Origin: Symsagittifera roscoffensis
Taxonomy: Eukaryota; Xenacoelomorpha; Acoela; Convolutidae
Reading direction: 5' to 3'
Length of the DNA: 28,185 bases
Assembly (NCBI RefSeq): GCF_963678635.1
Contig: NW_026971062.1
Span: forward strand, 1-28,185
Each line of letters begins with the position of its first letter. Position 1 is the first letter of the stretch. The translations under genes and the position numbers were made by a program. Shown here piece after piece: positions 18,206 through 26,294 of this stretch. The notes beneath the pieces were generated by a model. That model was not told the DNA's origin. It did not search any database and worked only from the letters and a program-made list of their open reading frames with translations.

Positions 18206-18456
18206 TTTTTCATTATATCGGGTGTTTGTGGTAAATGACTGAAGTGTGTGGTTTTCTGCTGATTGTTATTTTCTGTTATATTATCGACAAGATGTAGTCC
18301 TGTAAAGGAATACAACTGTGTTAATTCACGAAAGGCGTATTCTTCTGGGTAGTGTGGTAAGAAAAAGTTTGTTGCACCGTTTGTTTGTTGTGATCTATAA
18401 GTTTCTATGTGACGTCTGTAGGTGTTTGTATAGTTTGCTATGGTTTTTTTTGTCAA
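18202..18456 (-). pseudogene. alpha integrase C-terminal region
   Basis: Minus-strand frame with no true start, containing FFLPHYPEEYAFRELTQLYS near its centre. This sits downstream of the integrase core where Gypsy-type polyproteins have the segment that binds DNA or chromatin. The upstream part (ANYTNTYRRHIE) is probably out of frame. It ends in an acidic and polar stretch before a stop at 18202. Confidence 0.45.
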
Positions 18457-18472
18457 ATAGTTTGCTGCTTTT

Positions 18473-18643
18473 TTAAATTACTGTTTGAATTATAAAGTCT
18501 GGAAACAAAACAAACTTTCCTATTTTTAGGTTAGATGCTGGTGTAAAGCGTGAATTTTTTCGGGACTGAAAATTTTGTCTTTGTAACAGTTTCTTTGCAA
18601 ATTTCGAATATTTTTCAACGTGTTTTTTATCTCTATTCAAAAA
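18473..18643 (-). pseudogene. alpha integrase post-core domain
   Basis: Open minus-strand frame of 56 codons between stops. It reads NRDKKHVEKYSKFAKKLLQR then TPASNLKIGKFVLFPDF. A helix rich in Lys followed by a short beta-like G-K-F-V-L strand is typical of the region after the catalytic core of Gypsy-type integrases. TAA at 18473-18475 interrupts it, and the frame changes before 18456. Confidence 0.5.
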
Positions 18644-18745
18644 CTATTCTGTATGAGTTCTAGAGACTAATTTAATATTTGTGGATGGTGAAAAAGATCT
18701 TCGTCATGAGTGTGGAGTGGTATGTTTTAACAAATTCAATCATGA

Positions 18746-19205
18746 TTAAGTTGACGGTAAAGATGGGCGTTTTGAAGAGTTTGCTGTGAAAATAACAAAT
18801 TTGCGTGATTTTTGATTTAAAATTATTTCATATGATAATCCTCTAAATGTTATGGTGATTTCAGAGTTATATGCTAATGGAAAAAATTTTACGTCTGTTA
18901 ACAATTCGGTGTATTTCTTATTGTGACCATTTTTCATAGATCGACGATACTCTTGTAGGGAGCGGTACATGCCTGCGACTAGTCTGTTTAATCATGGGGC
19001 ATGTAATAATTATGGGGCATTAGTTGATGTTTAATTTTGTAAAGATGACATAATGAAATTATCTGGTTGTTTATGATTTATAATCCATTATCTGTGACAA
19101 TGATTTCAAGTAGTCCAAATTTTGCTATCCAGTGCTCATTTAGTGTTAGTGTAAGCCTAATAAAGGTTACAATGGGTGTACAGGCTTGACATAATGTGTA
19201 AATGT
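18746..19205 (-). pseudogene. alpha integrase catalytic core, inactive
   Basis: V-N-V-D-T-F-T-H-Y occurs near 19190, then IAKFGLLEIIVTDNG, in which T-D-N-G carries the second catalytic Asp (about 19084-19095). Downstream comes LNRLVAGMYRSLQEY (from about 18991). The family normally has Glu where Ala stands, the codon at 18974-18976 (GCA), so the third catalytic residue is lost. A TGA at 18992-18994 lies just before. The rest (18970-18746) includes FFPLAYNSEITITFRGLSYE, matching the end of the core. The enzyme would join element ends to target DNA; this copy is dead. Confidence 0.65.
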
Positions 19206-19213
19206 ATCTACAT

Positions 19214-19402
19214 TTACCATTTTATACGAATTTCTATCTGAAGAGGGGTATTTAGGGCCTTTTGTAATAAATGAGATTCTGTGATTGAAACATAAAATTT
19301 TTTTCCTTTAAAGTCGTGTTTTTCTGCTGTTTCCTTTTGGTAAGGGAAAAGTTTTTTTAATTGACAGGACATGCAAAACTCTTTGATGTTGTTTACATAC
19401 AT
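19214..19402 (-). pseudogene. alpha integrase zinc-binding N-terminal part
   Basis: Minus-strand frame reading YVNNIKEFCMSCQLKKLFP. The C-x2-C pair after an aromatic/Asn helix is the second half of the HHCC zinc finger that precedes Gypsy-type integrase cores. A His (H-T-Q-T-M) about 20 residues upstream could belong to the first half, but stops lie between. The frame ends at 19214 before the core starts in another frame. Confidence 0.5.
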
Positions 19403-19678
19403 AATCTGTTTTAACTGCTAATTTTGTTTCATCGTTTGTGTGTGGTCGAAAACTTTTCTTTGCATACTAAATTAGGTCTAAATTGTGCTGAAAAAAGAAT
19501 TCATACTGAACCAAGCTAAAATTCTTTGTAGATCAATTTTTATATTTGTTTTTATTCATTGTCCGTGAGTGTTTTACAAACCGAGCCCAAAAAATCGTGA
19601 GAAAAAAAATTTTTTTTTCGTCCTACTTTTGCGTGTCGAGATGTTTGCGGTGGTGATACGTAAATGTTTAATTCGTTT

Positions 19679-20167
19679 CTAATATAGAAACATAGCTGAA
19701 AATGATGGAAAAAACTTCTTTTGTAAAAATTGAATTTGCTCTAAGTGATTTTTGAAGTTGATAATTTTGATAGATTCTGTGAAAATTTTCGATAAATCTA
19801 ATACTATACCATCTGTTTGTATTAGGTGTGGTGGTTGCTTTGATGATTGTGGTGATAGATTTACGATATTAAATATGCCGTAATGTGAAGTGATATTACT
19901 GATGCCTGTTAAATAGTGATCTAGTACTTTCCTTTTGAATTTTACTCCAGAAAGCTTTTGTTTACATGGGCTATTTTCTCTTTCGAACAAGTTTGCAGTT
20001 AGATTATGGCAAAGTTGTACTTGTCCTCTAGTGGGATTGCTTTTTGGGTGAATGACAAAGAGAGGAATAGAATCATTGTCAAAATTTTTTATCGTAATGA
20101 AACATTTTTTGTGCGGGAAAACGTTTAATATGAAACTTTCAATATGCGTTATTGGTTGGTTCCAATT
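19679..20167 (-). CDS. unknown conserved domain of alpha, 162-codon open frame
   Basis: The longest clean frame in alpha, bounded by TAG (20168-20170) upstream and a stop at 19679-19681. It has no ATG near its start, so it is an internal part of a larger protein. Seen in order: NWNQPITHIESFILNVFP, DNDSIPLFVI, GQVQLCHNLTANL, NSPCKQKLSGVKFKRKVLDH, HYGIFNIVNLSPQSSKQPPH, and a helical end HLEQIQFLQKKFFPSF. No known motif is recognised, and it is not RT or RNase H by any motif I can see. The plus-strand fragment at 26027-26218 shares the middle part, so the domain belongs to the element family. It lies upstream of the integrase zinc finger. Confidence 0.5.
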   Translation of the reverse strand, partial: NWNQPITHIESFILNVFPHKKCFITIKNFDNDSIPLFVIHPKSNPTRGQVQLCHNLTANLFERENSPCKQKLSGVKFKRKVLDHYLTGISNITSHYGIFNIVNLSPQSSKQPPHLIQTDGIVLDLSKIFTESIKIINFKNHLEQIQFLQKKFFPSFSAMFLY

Positions 20168-20389
20168 CTAGAGTCTTAATGGTTTGCGAATGTATGATTT
20201 TTTTATTCTCCGTTTACCCTTTGGAGATGATGCTGTCGTGGTTTCTGATTTCAAAAAAAGTTTTGGCCGTTTTTTGATTTGCTTTTATCGTTAATTAAAT
20301 CTCAAAGATTTTAAAGTTCTTGTAATGTTGTTGAGTCAGATTCCAAAATTGTGTGTTGTGTTCTGAAGAATTTTTGATTAAGAAATTGT

Positions 20390-20520
20390 TTTTGTTTTTG
20401 TAATCCTTGTCTTCTTTCTTGTATGTTTTTTCGATCTGATGTATAACTTTTTTTGTTTAAGTGGGGTTATTACAAGATCGTATCTTTTGTCTTTAGTTGA
20501 ACAATTATGGACTACTATAT
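20390..20520 (-). pseudogene. basic linker of alpha
   Basis: Minus-strand frame containing STKDKRYDLVITPLKQKKL and a Lys/Arg/Thr-rich run. The gamma fragment has a similar N-E-I-Y-N-L-V-I-T-A-H string (near 25665-25705) followed by a basic stretch, at the same place relative to the unknown domain. No function can be assigned. Confidence 0.35.
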
Positions 20521-20864
20521 TTTTTTACTAGAATATTTTTTGACATAAAAGTTGGAATGATGGTTGTAACTTCCAGGGGTTAAATTTTTTTTTTAAATTG
20601 TTAATTTTTACAATTTTTGGGGAGTTTTTCTAATCTTGGGACATATGTTGTTGAGTGTAGAAGAGTTGGAGAGAGAGAATATCGATTCGGTAGAATGATT
20701 TTGTACTTTCTCGGTGGCTAAGTTGTATTTTCAGAAAAACCTACTTAATGTTCTTTAAGGTTTTGATTTGTGATCGTGGGTTGGAGAATATTAAATTAAC
20801 CCACAAGGTTTAGGTATAATTAGAGCACAAGTAGATACTATTTTAAAACTTACTTATTTCAGAT

Positions 20865-20990
20865 ATGTTCAAGCCTGGGTCAATTAAGAGGAGGGGCTCA
20901 AGTGAAGGACAAGCAACCGAATTTCTTCACTGTTTATCTAAATTAAAATGGTTAGTTATTAAAAAAATTCTTTTAAAATTAAGTTTTTGA
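20865..20990 (+). other. possible small exon or ORF with splice signals
   Basis: An ATG (20865) follows acttatttcag (AG at 20861-20862) and opens a 41-codon frame, MFKPGSIKRRGSSEGQATEF and onward. A donor-like gttagt starts at 20951. It lies on the strand opposite to alpha. It may be chance or an exon of an unrelated transcript. I do not recognise the peptide. Confidence 0.2.
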
Positions 20991-21156
20991 TAAGGGTTGG
21001 AGAGTGAATTGAAGTTTGAGGTCGTTCGACCCTTTTAGTAAGAGGTGGGTTCTAAAATTGTTCTAATTAAACCAAGGAAGACATTGATGATCAAATCTGG
21101 TTTAGAGAAAAATTAGGTGTTTAAAAAACAAGGTTGTGCCTTGACAACATTTTTGT

Positions 21157-21369
21157 TTGAGGTTTAAGTTTGGAGAAAAATTACAAATTCAAGAAAGGAT
21201 TGATTTAAAAGTTAAAGATTTGAATGATTCAAAATTTCTGAGTTTATATCGTTATGTTTTAGATAAAAGAACGAGGAAACTTTTTTTGTGCGAGGATGAG
21301 GATGTGAGTTTTTGTGGAGCAAGGAGTTTTTTAAATTCTAATAGGACTAATTTTAAATTGATTTACTAA
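21157..21369 (+). other. 70-codon plus-strand open frame, partly repeated in beta
   Basis: The frame reads RFKFGEKLQIQERIDLKVKD and later RTRKLFLCEDEDVSFCG, ending at TAA. Its last 35 codons recur at 26295-26398 with three residue changes (Phe to Tyr, Cys to His, Ser to Asn) and a conserved stop position. There is no ATG at the start. The changes are not mainly synonymous, so selection on this frame is doubtful. The alpha element reads in the opposite direction here. Confidence 0.2.
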
Positions 21370-21551
21370 TCTTTTTTTGTAATTTTTGTTCAAGGAGTTT
21401 TAAATTTATAAAAGTTTTAAAACTATTGTAGATTTGTAGGAAATGAACGACTTTTGTATCTTTTTATCAGTCGTTAAAAAATTATATGATACTGGTTATA
21501 CATCACTGAGAAGTATATGGCTTGAAAATGAATCGTACTGCTCCAAGTGAA

Positions 21552-21749
21552 TTATTTCATGTTAGTGTATGAAAATGAACTGCAGTGATAGCCTTGTAGA
21601 GAAGTAGTCGTTGCAGTCTGCTTTTTTTGTTTCCCGATGTAGAGGCTCAGTCCATTTTTCAGGTTTTGATCTGGGGTAAGCTTGAATACTCGTTGGAATT
21701 GATTAGAATTATTGAGACGTGGAGGTAAGTTTTCAATAATTCTTAACAT
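21552..21749 (-). CDS. N-terminal ORF of alpha (ATG start), function unknown
   Basis: A real ATG (21747-21749) opens a 65-codon frame, MLRIIENLPPRLNNSNQFQR followed by VFKLTPDQNLKNGLSLYIGK. The beta copy (26757 downward on the minus strand) has nearly the same sequence but reads ATG TAA after losing one base and has another frameshift. In gamma, an ATG at 25484 starts a frame also beginning M-L and lies just downstream of the same upstream module. This suggests it is the start of the element's first protein (gag position), although no capsid or nucleocapsid motif is seen. Confidence 0.4.
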   Translation of the reverse strand: MLRIIENLPPRLNNSNQFQRVFKLTPDQNLKNGLSLYIGKQKKQTATTTSLQGYHCSSFSYTNMK

Positions 21750-21854
21750 TTTTTTTGTTTTGTGCTTGGATCTTAGATCTTATTTGTTTTGAAATTGCTA
21801 AATCTAAATTTGGTGAGATCTTTGTTCGACACTCTTGGTCTCACCAGATGAATT

Positions 21855-21964
21855 TAAGTCCGGTGAAGCTCACTCATACAGTAATTTCAGATAAAGTACA
21901 CCGCCTTTTTGTGACGCTATCTTTTTTTGGCCGGAGAGATTCGTACAACTTGTTAATTTAATAC
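21855..21964 (+). repeat. 110-bp module, copy a (left of the 1-kb extra block)
   Basis: Contains tccggtgaagctcactcat, cagataaagtacaccg, gtgacgctatc and ggccggagagattcg. Related copies are at 22964-23073, within 26865-26975, and in inverted form within 25215-25410. This copy is the most divergent of the plus-strand ones. Confidence 0.7.
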
Positions 21965-21983
21965 CAATCTTGATCCTACTGGT

Positions 21984-22219
21984 AATCGTGTTCTGAGAAA
22001 AATGTTGAGTAGTCGTGTTTTAAGACAAGTTTTAGGTAGCTGTGTTTTAAGACGAATTTTAGGTAGTCGTATATAAAGACGAATTTTAGGCAGTCGTGCT
22101 TAAGGCGAGTTTTAGGTAGCCATGCTTTATGACGAAATTTGAGTAGTCATGTTATTAGAAAAATTTTGGTAGTCGTGTTGAAAACGATTTTTATGTAGCC
22201 GTATTTTAAGTCGAATCGC
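21984..22219 (+). repeat. minisatellite, about nine units of 26-27 bp
   Basis: Consensus agtcgtgttttaagacgaattttaggt. Units start at 21984, 22011, 22038, 22065, 22092, 22118, 22145, 22171 and 22197 (last one partial). The first several have 27-bp periods, so nine-residue repeats such as SCVLRRILG appear in one plus frame until stops intervene. It lies within the extra 1 kb and is absent from copy 2. Confidence 0.9.
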
Positions 22220-22730
22220 AAAAAAAACGACCCATATATCATTTGTATGTCAATCAGTAAATAAATGAAAATAACGTGACTAGCGCTTTTTGGCTACCTG
22301 TGTCGCCTCGAAATTGAATCAAAAACTAGTTTGATAGCGCAATGTTTGCAAGACAGAAGTTTTCTGAGCCACTAATTCCAATTTTTTCAAAAAAGATCAT
22401 TTTGCAAAAATGCCCCTCCTTTTCAGGGATTCCATCCCCGGTCGACGAGGGAAGTGACCCCCGGTTGTAGTAATTCGCGATATCCAATTTTGGTGAATAA
22501 CCCTAAAATTTTTCTAAAGGCGACTTCGACATCAATATATAGTTGTTTGAGGGGTGACAGCGAGCCAAAAAATTGCAGTTTTTGTCTAAAATTTTCCAAA
22601 AAGTGCATAAAAACACCTCTTTGGACCAGTTGTTTGAAAATTTTGCCTGAGGTTTAGAGAATTTGGTCACAATATGATCTCTGTAGTAGAAAGGGAGAGC
22701 TCAGAAGATCAATTTGATCGACCTAAAATC
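22220..22730. other. single-copy part of the 1-kb extra block
   Basis: No supported gene. A GC-rich patch (cagggattccatccccggtc, 22424-22443) starts with CAGGG and could be a decayed transposon end, but it does not align with the right-hand terminus at 22794. Confidence 0.4.
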
Positions 22731-22794
22731 ATCGTCAAATTTTTCGAGAAAATTTTGACGATCCCCACTCGAAAAAATCCTAGATCCGCCCCTG
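22731..22794 (-). mobile_element. hAT-like transposon terminus (single end)
   Basis: On the minus strand it begins CAGGGGCGGATCTAGGATTT, the CAGGG(G)CGGAT start typical of many hAT-family non-autonomous elements, followed by a run of T and cgagtgggg. A hairpin (atcgtcaaa ... tttgacgat, 22731-22762) lies just inside. No matching left terminus or 8-bp target duplication was found, so only one end is supported. Confidence 0.4.
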
Positions 22795-22963
22795 TTTGTG
22801 GAGATTTTCGCCTCTGTTTGTTGCTTCAGTTCAAGTTCACAAAACTGAAAAAAAATGTATTGAAACTCGCACTTCGGGTTTTCGCAAATTGATATTTCGG
22901 TTGTCAATATCTAAAATGTTCCCTATGAACTTTTCAATTGGCTATTTCACTGCTATTGAGTTT

Positions 22964-23073
22964 ATGTCCGGGGTGAATCACACATAGAGTATTTTCAGAT
23001 TATGTATACCGTCTGTTCGTCACGCTATCTTTATTTTCGGCCGGATAGATTCGTGCAACTTCTTGGTCTAATA
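22964..23073 (+). repeat. 110-bp module, copy b (right of the 1-kb extra block)
   Basis: Reads tccggggtgaatcacacata, cagattatgtataccg, gtcacgctatctt and ggccggatagattcg, then continues into the shared repeat. It is closer to copy 2 (26865 onward) than to copy a, so copy a plus the intervening 1 kb looks like the added piece. Confidence 0.75.
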
Positions 23074-24366
23074 CCCATTTTAATATTACTCTAACATCTA
23101 CCAGTCTCAATAGATCTAGTGTATATGGTATTTGCGAGATAAGATATCAGGTACTGTTCTGAATGAGAACGACTGTCTGCTATGTTATATTTATTTTGTT
23201 CTGCTGCTGAAACTTTGAATAGTTTCAGCTATACAACTTATATGAAGTGTTAGTTGTGGATCATGATGGGTTCGTAAGAAATATTTTACAGAGGCAGTTA
23301 CATCAATTTTATAATTGGATCTAAATACTAGTTTTAAGCTGGTTCCATTATTTTAATCGTGGTTTTTTCTTTAATTCACTCGTATTGTTCAAATAACTTA
23401 TATTTGAAACTCACGGAATTTATTATAGATGCGGCATAAATTGAAGTCGGTGAAAATAGAATTTGATTTATCGCGATCATCCGAAATGAAAGCAAATTCT
23501 AAGCGAAAGCAGAGAGAGAAACTCAAACACGGGGGATAGATACAGTAAGACAAAAGCCCAACAGAATTTGAATATTTTCAGACCTGATCGTGCTCAATGT
23601 ATATTACGAGTTTGTTATGACCTTGAGCTCGGGTTTCAAGGTCGAATCTTAAACTCAGCTCCTGGAATCGGGGGTTTATTATTATTATCCGAGACCTGTA
23701 AGCCCAAAAAGTTATTGTCTGAAATAAAAAGGCTTACAAAAAGAAATTTTAAGTTTTTCTGAAATATTGTTTTTCTTTAATAATTTTCAAACGTTCAGTA
23801 TAAACTTTTCAGTTGATTTCATCACGCTGTTCCGGCAATTTTTATCATTTTTTAACTTCAACTCGTTGATCATGTAATTAATATGAAACTTGTGGCTAAC
23901 TTTTAGCCTAATTTGAACCACATTAAGCCCTCAAACTCACTCTTGAAACATTAAGTTTACAGCATGATTGAGAGGGATTGTAAATGAAGCAAAAACGAGG
24001 ATACCATGGAAAAACCAAAACCTCTCTTTTTATCTTTTTAACTAAAATTTTTTGAGATATTCTTATAATCTACAGAAACTCTAAGCTGATGATCCTGCCG
24101 TTTCTGACATCTAAAAGTCTCCCTTGATAGTTCAAACGTGTCAAAAATTATGCAAACAGCTTATCATATGACCTCGTCGCCTATCAGTTAAATGTAGGTA
24201 CTCTAAAATTAAACATCTTCCTCCTAACCTTCTTGTTCAACGTCACTTTTTTTCTCACTCTTCTTCTTCTTATATGTCTCTTTCTCTTCTGTTTTGTTCT
24301 TCTTTTTTATTCTTTTTCCACGAGTTTCCTTTTTTTTCCATTTTTCTTGTCTTGTCTTTGCGACCC

Positions 24367-25214
24367 TTTAAATGAACCTATGATTTGTCTCTACTTCTGT
24401 CTGCAGTTTGCTGATTCCAAGCATCCTGCCTGTTTGGTGTCACAAAACGGAAGCAAGTCGTGGAGCCTCGGTTTTTTTGTGTTTCTCCAGTGTCTTTGGG
24501 TACTCCTCATTGTTGCCGCACAGTTGGAGACGTGCAATTTTCGCTTGCCAACGCGAGATTTTTTTTTGTCTTTTTCGTCCTTTTCTTTTTTGTTCAATTT
24601 TTTTTCGTTAGCTAAACTTTACCCTGACTAGAAAAATAAACAAAAAATTTTTCTAACATTTCTGAAGTGTTTGATTTTTTCCACCCTCTGGAAAAAAAAT
24701 TTACAGCGCTCGAGTAAAAATTTCTTGACCTATCTTTTTGTTCAAAAAACCCAAAATCAGCCTGCTTGCTTTATTTACATGAAATAAGTCTGATACTCAA
24801 AATCTTCTCATCGGTGTTTATCAACACTGACCTACTCAAAACCTTCTAATCGGCTTCTATAAAAAGATTTGAAAACTTTTTGGTGTCGCTCAAGTCACGA
24901 ATGAAAAGACTTAAAAACGATAAACTGCTCGAGTCAGCCCAACGATAGTGCGGGGTACCTGATTTTGCTCGGGGAAAAAACTAAAACACATTCGAATACA
25001 AAGATAATGGAACCAGATTCAAACAAAATATTATTATTGGTTATAAATTAGATATTTTATCCCTATAAAACATTAAAGGCTAAACAATCACACTCCATCA
25101 AACTAGCAACCCACTTATTTGTAAGTGCTGAAATAACTTGCAATTTCAGCTCCAGAACATTTTGAATTTAACTTACAACTTAGTTGCTTTCTCCAAGAGA
25201 CCGACTCAAAACGA
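24367..25214. other. stretch between repeat copy 1 and the inverted module
   Basis: The beginning continues the pyrimidine-rich tract of 24215-24366. An open plus frame (24233-24631) encodes mostly Phe, Leu and Ser from this C/T tract, so it is not supported as a gene. The rest is AT-rich with no recognised feature. Confidence 0.45.
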
Positions 25215-25410
25215 ACCAGTATACTCTAGATCTATTGAGGCTAAGAGATACAAGAGTAAGATTAAGATCGGTATTAGACTAAGAAGTTGCACGAATCTAT
25301 CCGGCCGAAAAAAAAATAGCGTGACGAGCAGACGGTGTACCCTATCTGAAATTACTCTATGAGTTGACCTTCACATCTAAACTCATCTGGTGTGACCAAA
25401 AGTTTCGAAA
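25215..25410 (-). repeat. inverted copy of the 5' module (start of gamma)
   Basis: The reverse complement of this segment matches 26836-27032, including cgaaactcttggtcgcacca, tcacgctat, ggccggatagattcg and tagatctagtgtatactgg. Relative to gamma's coding strand it lies upstream of the first ATG, exactly as copy 1 does for alpha. Confidence 0.85.
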
Positions 25411-25483
25411 AAGACCTCAAAAAAATCAAATTAGCTTAGAACTAACCAAATAGATTAGACTCAGACAAAAAACATTTCCAAAA

Positions 25484-25615
25484 ATGTTACATGACAATAC
25501 TTTAATTGAAGTGTTTCTACCAATATTCCGAACAATACGATACGAGAACTGCCCCTTATTGGAAGAAGACCTCGGACGAGAGACGATATACGACTACAAA
25601 AGAACTTACCCATAA
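25484..25615 (+). pseudogene. gamma N-terminal ORF fragment
   Basis: ATG at 25484 opens 43 codons, including LIEVFLPIFRTIRYENCPLL and EEDLGRETIYDYKRTYP, ending at TAA (25613-25615). It stands about 75 bp after the inverted module, in the position of alpha's first ORF. The peptide looks well mixed and coding-like, but no domain is recognised. Sequence similarity to alpha's ORF at 21552-21749 is weak beyond the M-L start. Confidence 0.4.
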
Positions 25616-25693
25616 GTTTCATGGTCGTACGGCAAAAGCCAACACAAACTTTTATAAACTGTGAAATAAATAACGAAATATATAACCTCGTAA

Positions 25694-25993
25694 TCACTGC
25701 ACACACAATCAGTAGGATATATTAGAACAAAGCGACAGATAATCACAAGAAAAATTTTAAGCAAACAAAGAATTGCACGAAAAAGAAACGCATTCTCCGA
25801 ATCAGAAACCAGTAATTTAGAAGATTTTTACAGGCTAAAAGACTCCGTAAATAAAAATTACCAAGTTAATGATACATTAGATTTTTCTGACTCAGAAACC
25901 ACTACACAATCATCAATACAAGGAAAACGCAGAACAAAAAAGACATTCGAAAACAAAAACCAGTACGTCTATACAATTGGAATCAACCAATAA
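25694..25993 (+). pseudogene. gamma basic/Ser-rich linker, 99-codon open frame
   Basis: Open between TAA (25691-25693) and TAA (25991-25993), without an ATG. It contains RKILSKQRIARKRNAFSESE, then FSDSETTTQSSIQGKRRTKK. Alpha has K-S-E-T-T-T-A-S-S-P-K-G-K-R-R (near 20230) ahead of its NWNQPI string, so the two are homologous. It is a low-complexity linker and its function is not known. Confidence 0.5.
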
Positions 25994-26026
25994 AACACAT
26001 TGAAAACTAAAAATTAACAGTCATAA

Positions 26027-26218
26027 AACACAAAAATAAGTCAAAATGAAGACAGCGAAGACGAAAACTCTGTCCTCCCATTTTTAATCAATTCACTCAC
26101 TGATGATACAGGACAAACCCAACTTAATCAAAATTTAATCGCAAATTTATCTAAAAAAGGAACTAGTCCATGTAAAACAGAATTTCCAGAAGTAAAAGTC
26201 AAAAGACAAATTATTTAA
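26027..26218 (+). pseudogene. gamma copy of the unknown conserved domain, partial
   Basis: Open frame ending at TAA (26216-26218), containing NEDSEDENSVLPFLINSLTD, GQTQLNQNLIANL, and SPCKTEFPEVKVKRQ. It aligns with alpha's DNDSIPLFVI, GQVQLCHNLTANL and SPCKQKLSGVKFKRK at matching spacing. Gamma ends soon after and is joined near 26294 to the beta repeat, so it has no integrase part. Confidence 0.55.
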
Positions 26219-26294
26219 TCACTATCTGAAAGGAATATGTAACATAACACAACAGATTGTCGCAGTCTCTTTAAATAAGAATTACCAAGTTAAA

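Larger units (their letters stand above)
18041..21749 (-). mobile_element. integrase-bearing retroelement-like element alpha (Gypsy-type integrase, no RT seen)
   Basis: On the minus strand, 5' to 3': an ATG-started ORF (21749-21552), a basic stretch (about 20520-20390), a 162-codon unknown domain (20167-19679), the integrase zinc-binding part (19402-19214), the core (about 19200-18746), the C-terminal domain (18643-18473, 18456-18202) and a basic tail (to the stop at 18041). Parts are separated by stops and frameshifts. No RT Y-x-D-D or RNase H motif was found anywhere in the interval. The integrase is Ty3/Gypsy-like by the V-D-T-F-T and T-D-N-G motifs. It is a different family from the plus-strand element at 10800. 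Confidence 0.65.
21262..24366. repeat. large direct repeat, copy 1 (5' region of alpha)
   Basis: It matches 26295-28185 from gataaaagaacgagg through to ttgcgaccc, at roughly 93-95% by eye. Differences: this copy has about 1 kb of extra DNA (about 21965-22967), about 20 extra bases near 21390-21410, and 86 bp (about 23935-24020) missing from copy 2. Relative to alpha's coding strand it is the upstream flank, so it may be the LTR or 5' leader of the family. Copy 2 runs to the window edge, so the full length is unknown. Confidence 0.85.

Noticed and set aside
21984-22219. CRISPR-like array
   Set aside because: Units are contiguous with no spacers and the window is eukaryotic; it is a minisatellite.
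23699-23738. Hairpin tgtaagcc ... ggcttaca, present in both large repeat copies
   Set aside because: An 8-bp stem with a long loop; its presence in both copies is explained by the duplication and no function can be argued.
24233-24631. 132-codon hydrophobic plus-strand frame that could suggest a membrane protein
   Set aside because: The residues come from a long C/T tract (Phe, Leu, Ser runs); low-complexity DNA explains it, and the copy at 28040 onward does not keep the frame.
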